A stretch of 64,000 nt of DNA from Acidisarcina polymorpha (lineage in GTDB: Bacteria > Acidobacteriota > Terriglobia > Terriglobales > Acidobacteriaceae): NCBI RefSeq assembly GCF_003330725.1, contig NZ_CP030840.1:3906001-3970000 (forward strand), in the 5' to 3' direction. The notes below the pieces were generated by a model. That model was given only the letters and a program-made list of their open reading frames with translations. It searched no databases and was not told the DNA's origin. Shown piece by piece: positions 52,901 through 62,600 of this stretch. The position numbers and the translations under genes are program-made. Position 1 is the first letter of the stretch; the number at the start of each line of letters is the position of its first letter.

Positions 52901-53725
52901 GACACCGGATGCTGCCTTCAAAATGTAGGCATGTCCACTTACAATGCCTTACTCGTCTCGCTAACGAGGCGATACCGCAACGGGTTAACGCTCCAATTCT
53001 CGTATACATTCGCCAAGAACCTGACCGATGCCGACAGCGCGCTGCCGAACAACGGCATATCAGTGTCCCAGGTTCAGAACCCGTTCGACCTCCGTCAAGA
53101 CAAAGCGATCAGTGCTCAAGATATCCGCAACACTGTAGTGTTAGCGCCTCTATATCGGTTGCCGTTTGGGGCCGGGCAGCCTTTTCTTAACCACGGATTC
53201 CTAAGCGTCGTTGCTGGCGGATGGGAGATTGGATCGGTCCAGCGTTATGAGTCAGGCCAGCCGGTGTCGTTCTGCTGCGCAACTGGGATACCAGGTTTCG
53301 AAAACTCGATCTACTATAGCCGCGTGTTCGGACAGCCCTTGAAGAGCGCAAATTACCAGAGCGGGCATTTGAATCCGCTGATCCCAGGACAGAACAACTA
53401 CTTTAACAAGAGCGCCTTCTTTGATCCGAACGCGGCTGCGTCAGCGCCCAATAGCACTGCTCCGTGGAGCTTCGGTGATGTCCCGCGCGTTACAGATGAG
53501 GTGCGTACTCAGGCGTATCTGAATGAAGATATCAGTCTGCTCAAAACCACGCCGATTAAGGAAGGAGTAAGTTTTGTGCTGAAGGCGGAGTTCCTGAATG
53601 CGCTCAACCGGCACCAGTTCGCGCTTCCCGGAGACCTGAATCCGACGGACGGCAACTTTGGCATTCCCACAACGACGATCTCGACCCCGAGGAACCTCCA
53701 GATCACGGGGCGCATTACATTCTGA
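50000..53725 (+). CDS. TonB-dependent receptor-like outer-membrane protein with CarboxypepD_reg domain
   Basis: A 1241-residue Oar-like outer-membrane protein, typical of acidobacteria, that should import or bind oligosaccharides. A long N-terminal region is followed by a signal helix (SLLLASSCAGLAVITSVLFL) ending near LKAQSVRGSL. Residues about 60-150 are a carboxypeptidase-regulatory-like beta-sandwich (NVLDPSGAVIVGAKITVVN, GSYRFPELPLGTYDVTA), then a plug-like region (VDSRQIVELPL, VLLDGASQTR, PEAEYGRTTGG) and a large beta-barrel with many aromatic strands ending LQITGRITF with the terminal Phe. It lies between the two-component system and the GH43 gene. No classical TonB box is obvious. Confidence 0.9.
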   Translation: MTFKGLNSTAQVLKRILKVPGVEYLASRAWIRPSLLLASSCAGLAVITSVLFLSPLLKAQSVRGSLAGNVLDPSGAVIVGAKITVVNSGTGASLETTSTSAGSYRFPELPLGTYDVTATANGFGTQVQHGVLVTIGSVSALNLTLAPGGESTTVNVDASAPAIETQSSDVGGTVDSRQIVELPLALGGVGALRSPEAFEFLLPGTTGPGTANSNNGIFLSKISGGQEYGNEVLLDGASQTRSENGSSFDEEAPSVEALQEFKITTAIPEAEYGRTTGGIESFVTKSGTKEFHGTAFDIFRNEAMDANTWFNNGNRALTCVGAAATPACAANFRTPSDKQNDYGGSFGGPVKIPKVFNGGDKYFFFFAWEQFQQKLGATQISTVPTLAERGGDFTDRYNPAAPAPTPSGTNPCDGTPVYTGEVFDPSTTRTVNGTPCRSPFPGNIVPVNRFSAVAGGLLNYIPAPTTTALFNNFFFPSTIPLTNTTYTVRVDANVSEASKIFVSYSTRDNNRTSGGNPLLPYPEDPNTWKQDFETHLGRAGWDYAIKPAVLNHLNFGFNRTNSKNFAYPIFNNIDYAQRLGIANAPPSLNFPQVTFDGRDDLVNLGNPGQNDDNVDNGWRVNDSVSIEKGRNSYKIGFDYRLQQYSPINNPSPAVNFARPQTSSDLGNSENDGNSFASLLLGQTSGGNFAAGLYAEKPRWTSYYYALFAQDDLKVNNNLTLNLGVRWDVDVPRTEAHNATSNFSPTAIDTEYGVPGAMVFGTTCHCNTRWANTYYKDIAPRIGFAYTPANSNGKTVFRGGGAIFYGPLQFSDFGGSMNQGYKIAPSFTSADEFSPAFQLDSGYPAYPQPPSLDPGLFNGQAVTGSFIAPSDGKPAAVYEWSLQMQQQLAEDLILSIGYLGNKAQNLRSNVQNINNIPIADFALSSQLNQSVTANTAGVTPPFPGFTTIWGANAPVQRALRPFPQYDYIDTGCCLQNVGMSTYNALLVSLTRRYRNGLTLQFSYTFAKNLTDADSALPNNGISVSQVQNPFDLRQDKAISAQDIRNTVVLAPLYRLPFGAGQPFLNHGFLSVVAGGWEIGSVQRYESGQPVSFCCATGIPGFENSIYYSRVFGQPLKSANYQSGHLNPLIPGQNNYFNKSAFFDPNAAASAPNSTAPWSFGDVPRVTDEVRTQAYLNEDISLLKTTPIKEGVSFVLKAEFLNALNRHQFALPGDLNPTDGNFGIPTTTISTPRNLQITGRITF

Positions 53726-53741
53726 GGCGTTTGGCATGCTT

Positions 53742-53765
53742 AGGGCGGGGCGGCAGGACCGCCCT
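53742..53765 (+). terminator. GC-rich hairpin between receptor and GH43 genes
   Basis: AGGGCGG (53742-53748) and CCGCCCT (53759-53765) form a 7-bp GC-rich stem with a 10-nt loop, 16 bases after the receptor stop. There is no T tract, so it may be a partial terminator or an mRNA-stabilising structure setting different levels of receptor and glycosidase. Confidence 0.4.
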
Positions 53766-53829
53766 GCTCTCTCATTCAAATACTGAAAGAAGCCGATCTA
53801 GCCAATTCCATGTCAATGAAGGCTTAGGA

Positions 53830-54897
53830 ATGAGACAAGCGATTTTCCCATTTTCGCGTTGTAGTGCGATATTGACGGTTCTTCTTCTCACTTCGATTTG
53901 CGGTGGCCAGAGCAACGCAAAAACATTTACAAACCCTCTCCTGCCGAGTGGAGCGGACCCTTGGGTCCTGCAATGGCACGATACCTACTACTACATGAAT
54001 ACTACCGGCCAAAATCTGACCATCTGGAAGACCGCCGATATCACCGATCTAGCGCATGCGGAGAAGAAGGTAGTTTGGACGCCACCGCTAACCGGCCCCT
54101 ATTCGCATGAGATCTGGGCCCCGGAACTGCACCGCATACAGAATCGTTGGTACATCTATTTCGCCGCAGATGCAGGAACAAATGCTTCGCACCGAGTGTG
54201 GGTTCTAGAGAACAAATCTGAAGATCCGATGGCAGGCACGTGGCAGATGAAGGGAAAGCTTTCCAGCCCAGCAGACCACTGGGCGATCGATCCATCCGTC
54301 TTTGAAGTAGATGGAGCGGACTATGTCGTCTGGTCAGGGTGGGACACCGAGTCGAATGGTGTACAGAGGATCTTCATCGCCAGGCTGCTTAACCCATGGA
54401 CGCTGGGCAGTAAGCCGACAATTATTTCTACCCCCGAATTTCCCTGGGAGAAAGTCGGCGACATCCTTAAGTCAGCACAAGTTGAATCTCTTCCCCATGT
54501 GGACGTGAATGAAGGCCCGGAGATCCTGCAGCACGACCGTAAAATCATCTTGATTTACTCTGCAAGTGGCTGCTGGACAGACTACTATGAGCTGGGAATG
54601 ATCACCGCTACGGCAGGCAGTGATCTACTCGATCCATCCTCCTGGAAGAAGTCTTCGAACCCGGTCTTCTGGCAGTCTCCCGAAGCATCGGTATACGGTC
54701 CAGGTCATAATACGTTCTTTAAGTCGCCAGACGGGAAAGAGGATTGGATCTTGTATCATGCCAACTCCGAACCAGGCCAGGGTTGCGGCCGGTCGAGGTC
54801 TCCTCGTGCTCAACGATTCACCTGGAATCCCGATGGAACGCCCGACTTTGGACGCCCCATTGCGACTAGCCAACCGTTACCGAAACCATCCATGTAA
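53830..54897 (+). CDS. Secreted GH43 glycosidase (arabinanase/arabinosidase type)
   Basis: A 355-residue exported five-bladed beta-propeller hydrolase. The signal peptide is MRQAIFPFSRCSAILTVLLL, with cleavage near QSNA. The three GH43 acidic residues are visible: base D43 in PSGADPW, pKa modulator D154 in WAIDPSVF and catalytic acid E228 in VNEGPEIL; HEIWAPELHRI is also conserved. Many members act on alpha-arabinans, which fits the GH51 enzyme at the other end of the locus. AAGG lies eight bases before the ATG at 53830; the frame is open to 53731 without signal-like sequence. Exact linkage specificity is unknown. Confidence 0.88.
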   Translation: MRQAIFPFSRCSAILTVLLLTSICGGQSNAKTFTNPLLPSGADPWVLQWHDTYYYMNTTGQNLTIWKTADITDLAHAEKKVVWTPPLTGPYSHEIWAPELHRIQNRWYIYFAADAGTNASHRVWVLENKSEDPMAGTWQMKGKLSSPADHWAIDPSVFEVDGADYVVWSGWDTESNGVQRIFIARLLNPWTLGSKPTIISTPEFPWEKVGDILKSAQVESLPHVDVNEGPEILQHDRKIILIYSASGCWTDYYELGMITATAGSDLLDPSSWKKSSNPVFWQSPEASVYGPGHNTFFKSPDGKEDWILYHANSEPGQGCGRSRSPRAQRFTWNPDGTPDFGRPIATSQPLPKPSM

Positions 54898-54967
54898 AAC
54901 CCGTAGTCTTTCTTAAAACGCGTCATGGCTGCAAAAGAGCGCTGATTTGCAAGCTTGCGTCGTCTTT

Positions 54968-55903
54968 CTACTGCGGAGCGAGTCGGCGGAGATCATCTTT
55001 GCGAGCGTTTTCTTGTGCCGCCATCTTGCTTGCAGTCGCAAGCTCCGCCTCCGCCTCTGCCTTCCGACCGAGTTTGGCTAAAGTTAGCCCGTCGTAGTAA
55101 TGAGCAGTCTGAAACTGAGGCGCCAAGTGAACCGCGCGATCCAGAAAATCAGCGGCTTGTTGGTATTGCTTGCGACGAAATGCAATGACGCCCATACCGG
55201 TCAGCGCCCCACCATGTTGTGGATCGCGTTTAAGACAAAGCTGGTAGTTTGTCTCGGCTTTATCGAGGTCGTTCGCGCGTAACGAGATCTCGCCTATTTC
55301 ATAGTAGGACTCGGTTTGAGTTGGTTGAAGATCGATGGCTAGCTGAAATTCTTTGAGTGCAGCATCGTCTTTCAAGTTGATGAGCAATATTCGTCCAAGC
55401 CCATAATGAGCACTTGCGTCTCCCGGGCGTTTTTCTAGATAGGATCGCATCGCCGCTTCCGCATCAGGGTAAAGCCCAAGATCCATTTTGACCCGCGCAA
55501 TGGCATAGAGGGTCATCGGATCTTGGGGCTTGAGTAGAAATGACTTATGGAGCGCCTCATCCGCATCCTTATTTAAATGCATCTGGTTCTCCAGAATACC
55601 GATGTCAAAAAGCAGCGAAGGCTCATTTGGGATCATCCGGTTCGCTCGAAGCAAATAGGACAGAGCATCTTCCATGCGGTTCTGGCTACGCAGATCGAGG
55701 GCAGCTTTGGATGCTGCGTCGATCTCGCCCGCTACCGCGGCTTGGTTGGCGGGGTTTGTTTCCAGGAGTGATTCGCAGATGCGCATCGCATCATCGTACT
55801 TGTGTGCGATGGTATCGGCCTGTGCATCTTCGATGGCGCTTGATTGACCGAGCGACAGCACGGGGGCAAAGAGCGAGAGAATCGCCATCCTTCTAAAGGC
55901 CAC
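54968..55903 (-). CDS. Secreted TPR-repeat protein (second copy in the locus)
   Basis: A 311-residue protein with a short signal sequence (MAILSLFAPVLSLGQS) and at least six tetratricopeptide units, such as LFDIGILENQMHLNKDADEALHKSFLLKP, AIARVKMDLGLYPDAEAAMRSYLEKRP, GEISLRANDLDKAETNYQLCLKRDP and MGVIAFRRKQYQQAADFLDRAV. The start is GTG 55903 or ATG 55888. It converges on the GH43 gene across a 70-base gap. It is not a close copy of the TPR protein at 42615 but has the same layout, and the two bracket the arabinan-use genes. It probably acts as a binding scaffold in the periplasm or outer membrane. Confidence 0.78.
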   Translation of the reverse strand: MAFRRMAILSLFAPVLSLGQSSAIEDAQADTIAHKYDDAMRICESLLETNPANQAAVAGEIDAASKAALDLRSQNRMEDALSYLLRANRMIPNEPSLLFDIGILENQMHLNKDADEALHKSFLLKPQDPMTLYAIARVKMDLGLYPDAEAAMRSYLEKRPGDASAHYGLGRILLINLKDDAALKEFQLAIDLQPTQTESYYEIGEISLRANDLDKAETNYQLCLKRDPQHGGALTGMGVIAFRRKQYQQAADFLDRAVHLAPQFQTAHYYDGLTLAKLGRKAEAEAELATASKMAAQENARKDDLRRLAPQ

Positions 55904-56084
55904 GAAAGACTTATCCCCGATAGGAGTGCGGTCTCAATGAATGTAATCCCGCCTAAGTCTTATAGTAGCTCCATAGAGCCTTCTTGTGCAGGCGCGGATG
56001 TAAGTTCGCGAGCTGCGGCAGTCCGATGAGCTTAGATAGTCCCTTGATCCACGGATGGGTACAACTCATTCGAACCGCTCGGAT

Positions 56085-57455
56085 TTACAGAGGATATGAA
56101 ATCTTCCGCGACCGTGGTTGCCGCAGTCTCTGCAGGTCATCATGCATGCATACGTAGACAAGCACAAGGATTGTCCATTCTATGGTGTGCGGAAACATGA
56201 ACTTGTCCCCGGCAAGCAGGCCATACAACAGACTCAGAAAAACCATGCAGAGAGACCATTGGATAAAGCCGGAGTGGTCCTTGCGGAAGCAGGCCATCCC
56301 CATTTTGCAAAGGTGTGCCAAGGCAAGAAACAGGAGGCCGAGACCGAGCGCGCCCATCTCCAACCACATTTGAAGGACGCCGTTCTCGGCATTTCCCAGA
56401 CCTGTGCTTCCGATGGCCAGGGCGGTAGCCAACGCTTCGGGGTTTGCCTTCGTCCAGAATGCATAATATCCATAGCCAAGATATGGATGCTTAAAAATAG
56501 GTCTCAGAACGGCCTTCCAGATATCCGTCCTACCGCTGAAGGTAGGGTCCTTACCAAGCATGAGCGCTATGTTAGACGCTTCATAAAGACCAACCAGGGA
56601 TACGATTAAAGAAACGCTGATTACCAGCGTAGCGAGCACAAACCGGTCCTTTTGTCTCATACGAGCCAGCAGCCGCACAAACGGCACAAAAAACAAGGCG
56701 AGCATCAGAAGTATCCAGCCCGTCCTAGCGGTCGTCATCACAATTAGGGAGATAGTCGCTACTACGTAGAGGGCACGTAGGATCTGCGGAAGTCCTCTGG
56801 AAGCCTTCACATGAAAGGCGGGAATCAAGAGCAATAGCATGATCATCGCGCAATGGTTCTTGTGCCCAAAGAGACCTTCCCATGCATTCGGCATGTTCTC
56901 TTTGTGGTCTAGACCTGCGGCGGGATAGACCGCCACTAAGAGAAAGCTCAGGACGAGAGCGATCACTCCGAGCCCTATGAATAGCTCAAGCAATTGTGCC
57001 CGCGAATACCGCTTCGCCAGATAGATGCCAAAGGCCGTATTGACGAGGGCCATAATGCTAAACGCGAAAGACCGTGACGGAACCGCTGACCACACGGTAG
57101 ACAGGAGCGCTACCACGGGAATCGCTGTGAGGAGCCAGTTTTGGAGGAAAGATTTACAGATGATTTTGTACCACGGCAGACAAAGTGCGCACATGATCGC
57201 GTAAAAAACCACTATTTCGACGATGTGGCGCGCGCCATTCAATGCTGAGGCAGATAGCATGCTCCCGTAGACACCACCATTCGGCACGTTTGTGTCAACG
57301 CCTTCGAAAGAAAAGGTGCCCCGAACCACTAAAAATAAGAGCGGGATGAGAGCTGCCCATGTGTCAGGGATTAGCCAAACGGAGCCTGTTGCGGCAGACC
57401 GCACCTTGTGTTCCGCCGTCACCGGATGAGGCCGGATAGTTATAGTAGTGCTCAT
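56085..57455 (-). CDS. ExoQ/O-antigen ligase-like polysaccharide polymerase
   Basis: A 456-residue inner-membrane protein with about eleven hydrophobic segments and one larger external loop. The GLFGHKNHCAMIMLL block, the TARTGWILLMLALFF helix and the loop SGRTDIWKAVLRPIFKHPYLGYGYYAFW are the hallmarks of the ExoQ/WaaL (Wzy-C) family, which polymerises or ligates undecaprenyl-linked glycan units in the periplasm. It may complete the surface polysaccharide made by region 1, which lacks a polymerase within the window. GAGG lies ten bases before the ATG. Base composition looks lower in GC than in neighbouring genes, a possible sign of transfer. Confidence 0.86.
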   Translation of the reverse strand: MSTTITIRPHPVTAEHKVRSAATGSVWLIPDTWAALIPLLFLVVRGTFSFEGVDTNVPNGGVYGSMLSASALNGARHIVEIVVFYAIMCALCLPWYKIICKSFLQNWLLTAIPVVALLSTVWSAVPSRSFAFSIMALVNTAFGIYLAKRYSRAQLLELFIGLGVIALVLSFLLVAVYPAAGLDHKENMPNAWEGLFGHKNHCAMIMLLLLIPAFHVKASRGLPQILRALYVVATISLIVMTTARTGWILLMLALFFVPFVRLLARMRQKDRFVLATLVISVSLIVSLVGLYEASNIALMLGKDPTFSGRTDIWKAVLRPIFKHPYLGYGYYAFWTKANPEALATALAIGSTGLGNAENGVLQMWLEMGALGLGLLFLALAHLCKMGMACFRKDHSGFIQWSLCMVFLSLLYGLLAGDKFMFPHTIEWTILVLVYVCMHDDLQRLRQPRSRKISYPL

Positions 57456-58476
57456 TAACAGAATCCTCTATGACTATGTAACGAGATGAGGCAAAGCAAC
57501 GTATCTACATCGAAGCGCCGCGAGTTATCAGATACTTAGGAGGGAAGGTTCTAAGGCAAAGAGAGCACCCAGTATCTGAACCCAGTATGATTATTCCGAC
57601 TCTAATGTGTCTGGCGTCATCGAACGCCTTAGTTCACTACTTGTGAATGTTCGGTGACAGGATATGAGAGTTCGTTATCGAAGTCGCCGTCGGCGAATGA
57701 CGTACTGGCTGCGTCTGTCGTCAACCGGCTAATCTGCGTGTAAAGATCGCATGGCTCTGTATAGCTCGAGATCACTCCCTGTGCTGCCTCTTTGCGTAGT
57801 ACCTTCAGGACGACATATTCCTCGCGCCTGCGAAGAGTGCCAAACCGTAAACTGCTGATGGGTCATAAGTTATGTCAGAGGGTGGTTCGCGTCAAGAAGA
57901 AAGGGCAGATAATCTCTTGGGCGCCGGTATCTATATGACAACAATAAGAACCCTTAGGGAAGAAAGTATATATACATAGAGAAGGTTGATTTGGGTCAGT
58001 GGGGCCCTCGGCTTAGCACGGCCTGCCGGGAGACGCCAGGGCCTGGCGGTGGCAGACAAGAGCACCAACGAGCCAATTAGATTGCATGCGGAGATCATTG
58101 TTTTGTGCACCAGGTCGCTTTCAGAACCTGCGCAGCTTCATATATTTGTTCCGCTCTTCATGGCACGCGGCAAACGAACACCTTCAGCAAGAAGAACAAC
58201 CCGCGATTGCTCTCCGCTCATGACAGTAGCCCGTGACCCTAATCCTACTTCGTATAGAACGGACCGGTTGCCGAAAGGTCGTCTTCAAACACCAAGTCAG
58301 GTACTTACCCGGGCCGCGACAGAATGATATAGTCGGGCAATCTTCCGGGATATGAGATTCTTCGATGTCGAGATGCTGTTATCAGCATTCGAGTCACACT
58401 ACCCATCACATTCCATGTGAGGGCGGAGAGACTTCCCAGAGGAATAATGTCAAATTTATCAAGGTGATACGTCGCC
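57456..58476. other. Long intergenic region with no convincing gene
   Basis: About 1 kb without a supported gene. A 113-codon plus-strand ORF (57986-58327) has an Arg/Ser/Thr-rich product with no motif and is not called. Visible structure is slight: the 9-mer ACCCAGTAT is repeated with a 13-base period at 57567-57588, and CGAGATGCTG (58369-58378) pairs with CAGCATTCG (58383-58391) with one bulge. A TATA-rich stretch (GTATATATACATA) occurs near 57966. The region is more AT-rich than the surrounding genes and may be a remnant or hold an unrecognised RNA. Confidence 0.4.
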
Positions 58477-58620
58477 ATGGTTGTTCTTTTTTTGTTCGTG
58501 TTCTGCCTGTTCGTAGCTCTTTTCCGCGATACCTTGCTCAGAATGAGCAAGTCCTCCAGGTCGGCGGCGCTATTGCTCGCCTTCGTTGTGTCGCTGTTTG
58601 GTGGCTCCCATCAGGCATGA
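58477..58620 (+). CDS. Small two-helix membrane ORF, 47 codons
   Basis: The 47-residue product starts MVVLFLFVFCLFVALFRDTL, has a short basic middle (RMSKSSRSA) and a second hydrophobic run (ALLLAFVVSLF) before SHQA, so it reads as a helix-loop-helix inner-membrane peptide. It ends 13 bases before the DUF1175 gene in the same direction, suggesting co-transcription. AAGG lies about 12 bases before the ATG, slightly far. A run of seven T in codons 4-6 makes a chance hydrophobic translation possible. Confidence 0.42.
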   Translation: MVVLFLFVFCLFVALFRDTLLRMSKSSRSAALLLAFVVSLFGGSHQA

Positions 58621-58633
58621 TTGAGATCAGTGC

Positions 58634-59683
58634 ATGAATACCGACCTCGATGCCTCTCAGTGGAAATGGCCCTTCACCTGTGCGTGTGTTGTCGTTTTGC
58701 TTCACGCTTGGGTTATTCCGGTTGGTTGCGGGTTTCAGCATAAACGTCTGATGATCGGAGAAAGTAGCGTGACCCTTCCAGCCGACGGAAGACAGCGCCG
58801 AGCGATACATTTGCGTCTGAGAGGTGGAGAACACCTGCCGCCGGAGGAAGTATTAATCAGCGGGATCAACGCGCAGGTCTTTCCCGATGAAGCGGGAGCG
58901 GTTGTGCAAGTGGCGAGCCCCGTGTGTCCCGGCCGGCGCACACTTGTTCTGAATTACGGGCAGGCGAGGTCCACGGTTACGCTGAACTTCTTGCCCGACG
59001 CGACCGACCTTTACGGCGATGGAACGCCGGAGTTTTTACGTTTGCACTCGCCCGCCGACCGCACTGCTTTTCGCGCGTGGTTCGCCGCGCTGGCCGACTC
59101 CGCCGCCGCACTGCCGCCCGTCCGTCTTCCCAGGGAGATCGACGATTGCGCCGCTCTCCTGCGCTGGTGCTATCGCGGCGCCCTGCACGCCCATGATGAG
59201 GCGTGGCTAGGCCAGCAACCATTCGAAACGCTGCCTCCGCTTGGCTCGGTGGCGCAATACGTCTACCCGCTCACTCCGGTTGGTGCGGGACTCTTCCGCA
59301 TTCGACCGGGACCGTATGGCGCCGCTGATGCCACGAATGGCAGCTTTGCCCAGTTTGCCGATGCCGAGACGCTGATGCGCCGCAACACCCACCTGGTGAC
59401 GCGCGATGTGCGCGTCGCGCGCGAGGGCGATCTGCTGTTCTATCGGCAGCTTGAGCAAAACTCCCCCTATCATTCGATGATTTTGACTGGAAATTCGGCC
59501 GGAGTAGCGGATAATTGGGCCGTGTATCACACTGGTCCCATCGGCAACGCTCCTGGAGAAATACGTCGCGTCTCGGTCGAGGATCTGCTTCGGCACCCGG
59601 ATCGCCGCTGGCGCCCGCTTCCGGAGAATTCCAACTTTCTTGGCGTCTACCGGTGGAACATTCTGCGCGCGGACGGCCCGTGA
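58634..59683 (+). CDS. DUF1175 (YfaT-like) exported protein
   Basis: A 349-residue protein of the DUF1175 family, named after E. coli YfaT, which is encoded beside an alpha-2-macroglobulin in that organism too. An N-terminal hydrophobic segment ([16 protein letters not shown]) may be a signal or lipid anchor. The middle has an Ig-like section; the conserved C-terminal half begins [22 protein letters not shown] and contains [12 protein letters not shown] and YHSMILTG. The Cys in DDCAALLRW and the His in YHSMI resemble the catalytic pair of NlpC/P60-type hydrolases, which is my inference. Its stop overlaps the macroglobulin start (GTGA). Confidence 0.83.
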   Translation: MNTDLDASQWKWPFTCACVVVLLHAWVIPVGCGFQHKRLMIGESSVTLPADGRQRRAIHLRLRGGEHLPPEEVLISGINAQVFPDEAGAVVQVASPVCPGRRTLVLNYGQARSTVTLNFLPDATDLYGDGTPEFLRLHSPADRTAFRAWFAALADSAAALPPVRLPREIDDCAALLRWCYRGALHAHDEAWLGQQPFETLPPLGSVAQYVYPLTPVGAGLFRIRPGPYGAADATNGSFAQFADAETLMRRNTHLVTRDVRVAREGDLLFYRQLEQNSPYHSMILTGNSAGVADNWAVYHTGPIGNAPGEIRRVSVEDLLRHPDRRWRPLPENSNFLGVYRWNILRADGP

Positions 59684-62600
59684 CCGCGCAAACCGTTCTG
59701 TCCGGCTCAACCCGCCAATTCGAAGCTGCTTCGGGCCGTCGTCCTCGAAGAACCCTGTTTGTATCCCTGGGGCTGTTTCTGCTATGCGCGCTTCAGCTCG
59801 CGCGCGGCGAGAGCAAGCCGGTTTCATTCAACCTGAGCACCGGCAAGAGCTTCGCTCCCAACGAGCCGATCAAGATTCATTTATATAGCCGGAATGTGGA
59901 CGCGCTCGAATTTCGCGTGTACCGAGTCGACGATCCAGTGAAGTTCATCGAGAACCTGCGCGAGCTGCACTCCTTTGGCAACGAAGTTCCCTTCGGCCCG
60001 GCGGAGCGGATCGACGAACGCACCTGGCTGGAACGCTTCCACGACTGGAAGGAAGAGATTTGGTCCAATCTCCGCGACTTCTTCCGCCACCAGTTTTCAA
60101 GGGAAGCGCGAAGCGCCCTGCGTTCCAAACAATACGCCTACACGCGGAAAAGCCGCATCGTCAGCGAGGCGGAGTTTGCGCAGATTCCGATACTAAACTC
60201 CAAACAACTGGTCGCGCGCTGGCGGCAACAGGTGCCGGCGACTTACATTTCCGACAACAACGATGTGCCGGTCAAGAACCTCGGCGCGGGGCTGTATTTG
60301 GTTGAGGCGACTGACGGCCGCTACAAGGCCTATACGCTGCTGATGGTCAGCCAGATGGCGCTGGTTACGCGGACTGCCGCCGGTGGTGTGCTCGGATTCG
60401 TCGTAGACCGGCTTACTGGAGCGCCGATCTCGGGCGTGAAGGTCGACGTCGGCTTCGGCCAGAAACTGGCGGTCAGCGCATCTACGGGCGCGGATGGGGT
60501 TGCCGATCTAGCTCTCGCGGGCAGCAAGACCGAGCAGGACAACTTCTGGGTGGTTGCAGGGAAGGGCGCGGAGTTCGCCGTGTCCACTCCCGGGAGCTAC
60601 GCGCTAAGTTCGTCGGGCGGGGGGAAATGGGCTGCGTACATATTCACCGACCGGCCGGTTTATAGGCCGACGCATACCGTGCATTGGAAGGCCATTCTGC
60701 GGTTGCGCGAAGGCAACGCGCTCGCCGTCCCGCCTCCGCAGAGCGTCCATGTCACGATTGTCGACCAGCAGGACAAAGCGCTCTTTGATTGCAGTATTCC
60801 GTTGAATCCCGCCGGATTTGTGGCGGGCGATTTCGATTTGCCCAAGGATGCTTCCTTGGGCTATTACAGCATCCGTGTGGGCGATGGCGAGAACGTCGTC
60901 TCGGGCGACTTCCATGTAGAGGAATATCGAAAGCCAGAATATCGAGTGCAGGTCTCCTCAGCGCAAAAGCGTGTACTTCAGGGGCAGGCTATGCAGGTCA
61001 CGATCGACTCGCGTTATTTCTTCGGCGAGCCGGTGGCCAACGGCAAGGTGAAATATCGGGTTTATCACGACCGCCACTACTGGTTCGGCGAGGGCAATGA
61101 CGAAGAAAGCTCGACGCAGAGCGATGATAGCGAAAGCGACTCGGGCGGCTATGCAGGCGACGAGGAGGCAGAGAAGACCGGTCAGCTTAACGCCGACGGC
61201 AAGCTCGTCATTTCGGTGCCCACCCAGGTCGTTAGCCAAGGCGATGGAGATTTCGATTACACCGTTGAGGCGGGAGTCACGGACGCCGCGAACCGCGAGA
61301 TTACCGGACGCGGGCGCTTTCTCGCTACGTACAGCACCTTCCGCGTAAACATCGAGCCGATCAGCTATGCGGTGCGCGCCGGAGAAGCGGCAAAGTTTCG
61401 CGTGACCGCCGTCGATTACGACGACAAACCTGTCCAGACGAAAGTGAACGTGAAGCTGGTCTATCGTCACTATCACGACGGAAAGACGGACACAATCGCG
61501 GGTGGGGCGGTCGATGTCTCGACCGACTCAACCGGGATGGGGACCGGCGCGATAACGGTGCAGGAGAAACGATACAGCAGCGCGGAGTTGCATGCGGACG
61601 CCACCGCCATCCAGCCGGGGACACGGGACCCGATCGGCCAAGCCTATCTATGGATCATGGGCGCCGCCCAGATCGACTACGGATTCGGATCGAACCAGCC
61701 GACGCAGATCGTCGCCGACAAAAAGAGCTATGCTCCCGGCGACATAGCGCACCTGAGCATCATCTCCGAGACGCCCGGCTTTGACGCGTTGGTCGTGGTG
61801 CAGGGATACACCGTGCAGAAGCGGGAAGTAATGCATTCGGATGGAAGGACGATTGCATTCGATCTGCCCATTACCTCAGATTCGCAGCCAAACATCAATG
61901 TGGACGCGATCTTTTTGAAAGACAACACTCTCTATCAGGCGAGTAAGAACATCAAGGTTCCGCCCACGCAGCAGCAGTTGCACGTGGAGATCACGCCAAC
62001 TCATGATGTCTTCCAGCCGGACCAGACCGCCGAATACGATGTGGTCACCCGCGATTTTGCGGGTAGGCCGGTTATCGCCGACCTCAGCTTTGGGGTGGTG
62101 GATGAAGCGATCTATTCGCTCTATCCCGACACCAGCGGCGACATGGTGAGCCGGCTGTATCCCCAGCGCTACGGATACAGCCAGGTCGACTCATCTCTGA
62201 CCTACTACTTCTATGGAGCAGCGGGCACGAAGTCTCCCCTGCTCGCCATGCGCAATCTCCGCTATCGCCCCCAGTTGGCTCAGGTGAAGCCTGGCAATGA
62301 GGCGAAGCCGCGTGTGCGCAAGGCCTTTCCGGACACCGCCTATTGGAATCCTTCGGTCCGCACCGACGCCAGCGGCCATGCGCACGTGACTTTGAAATTT
62401 CCCGACTCGCTCACCACCTGGCGGGCCACGGTGCACGCCATCACGGCAAACTCGCAGGCAGGTTCCGCTATCAGCCGCGTGTTGGTGCGCAAGAATATCC
62501 TGGTGCGCATGGGCACGCCGCGCTTTCTACGCAACGGCGACGAGATCATGCTGCCGGTGATCGCCCACAATTATCTCGACACGGCAAAGCAGGCGAAACT

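Noticed and set aside
57986-58327. 113-codon ORF in the large intergenic region
   Set aside because: The product is rich in Arg, Ser and Thr without any domain or hydrophobic core, and the GAAGG is too close to the TTG start.
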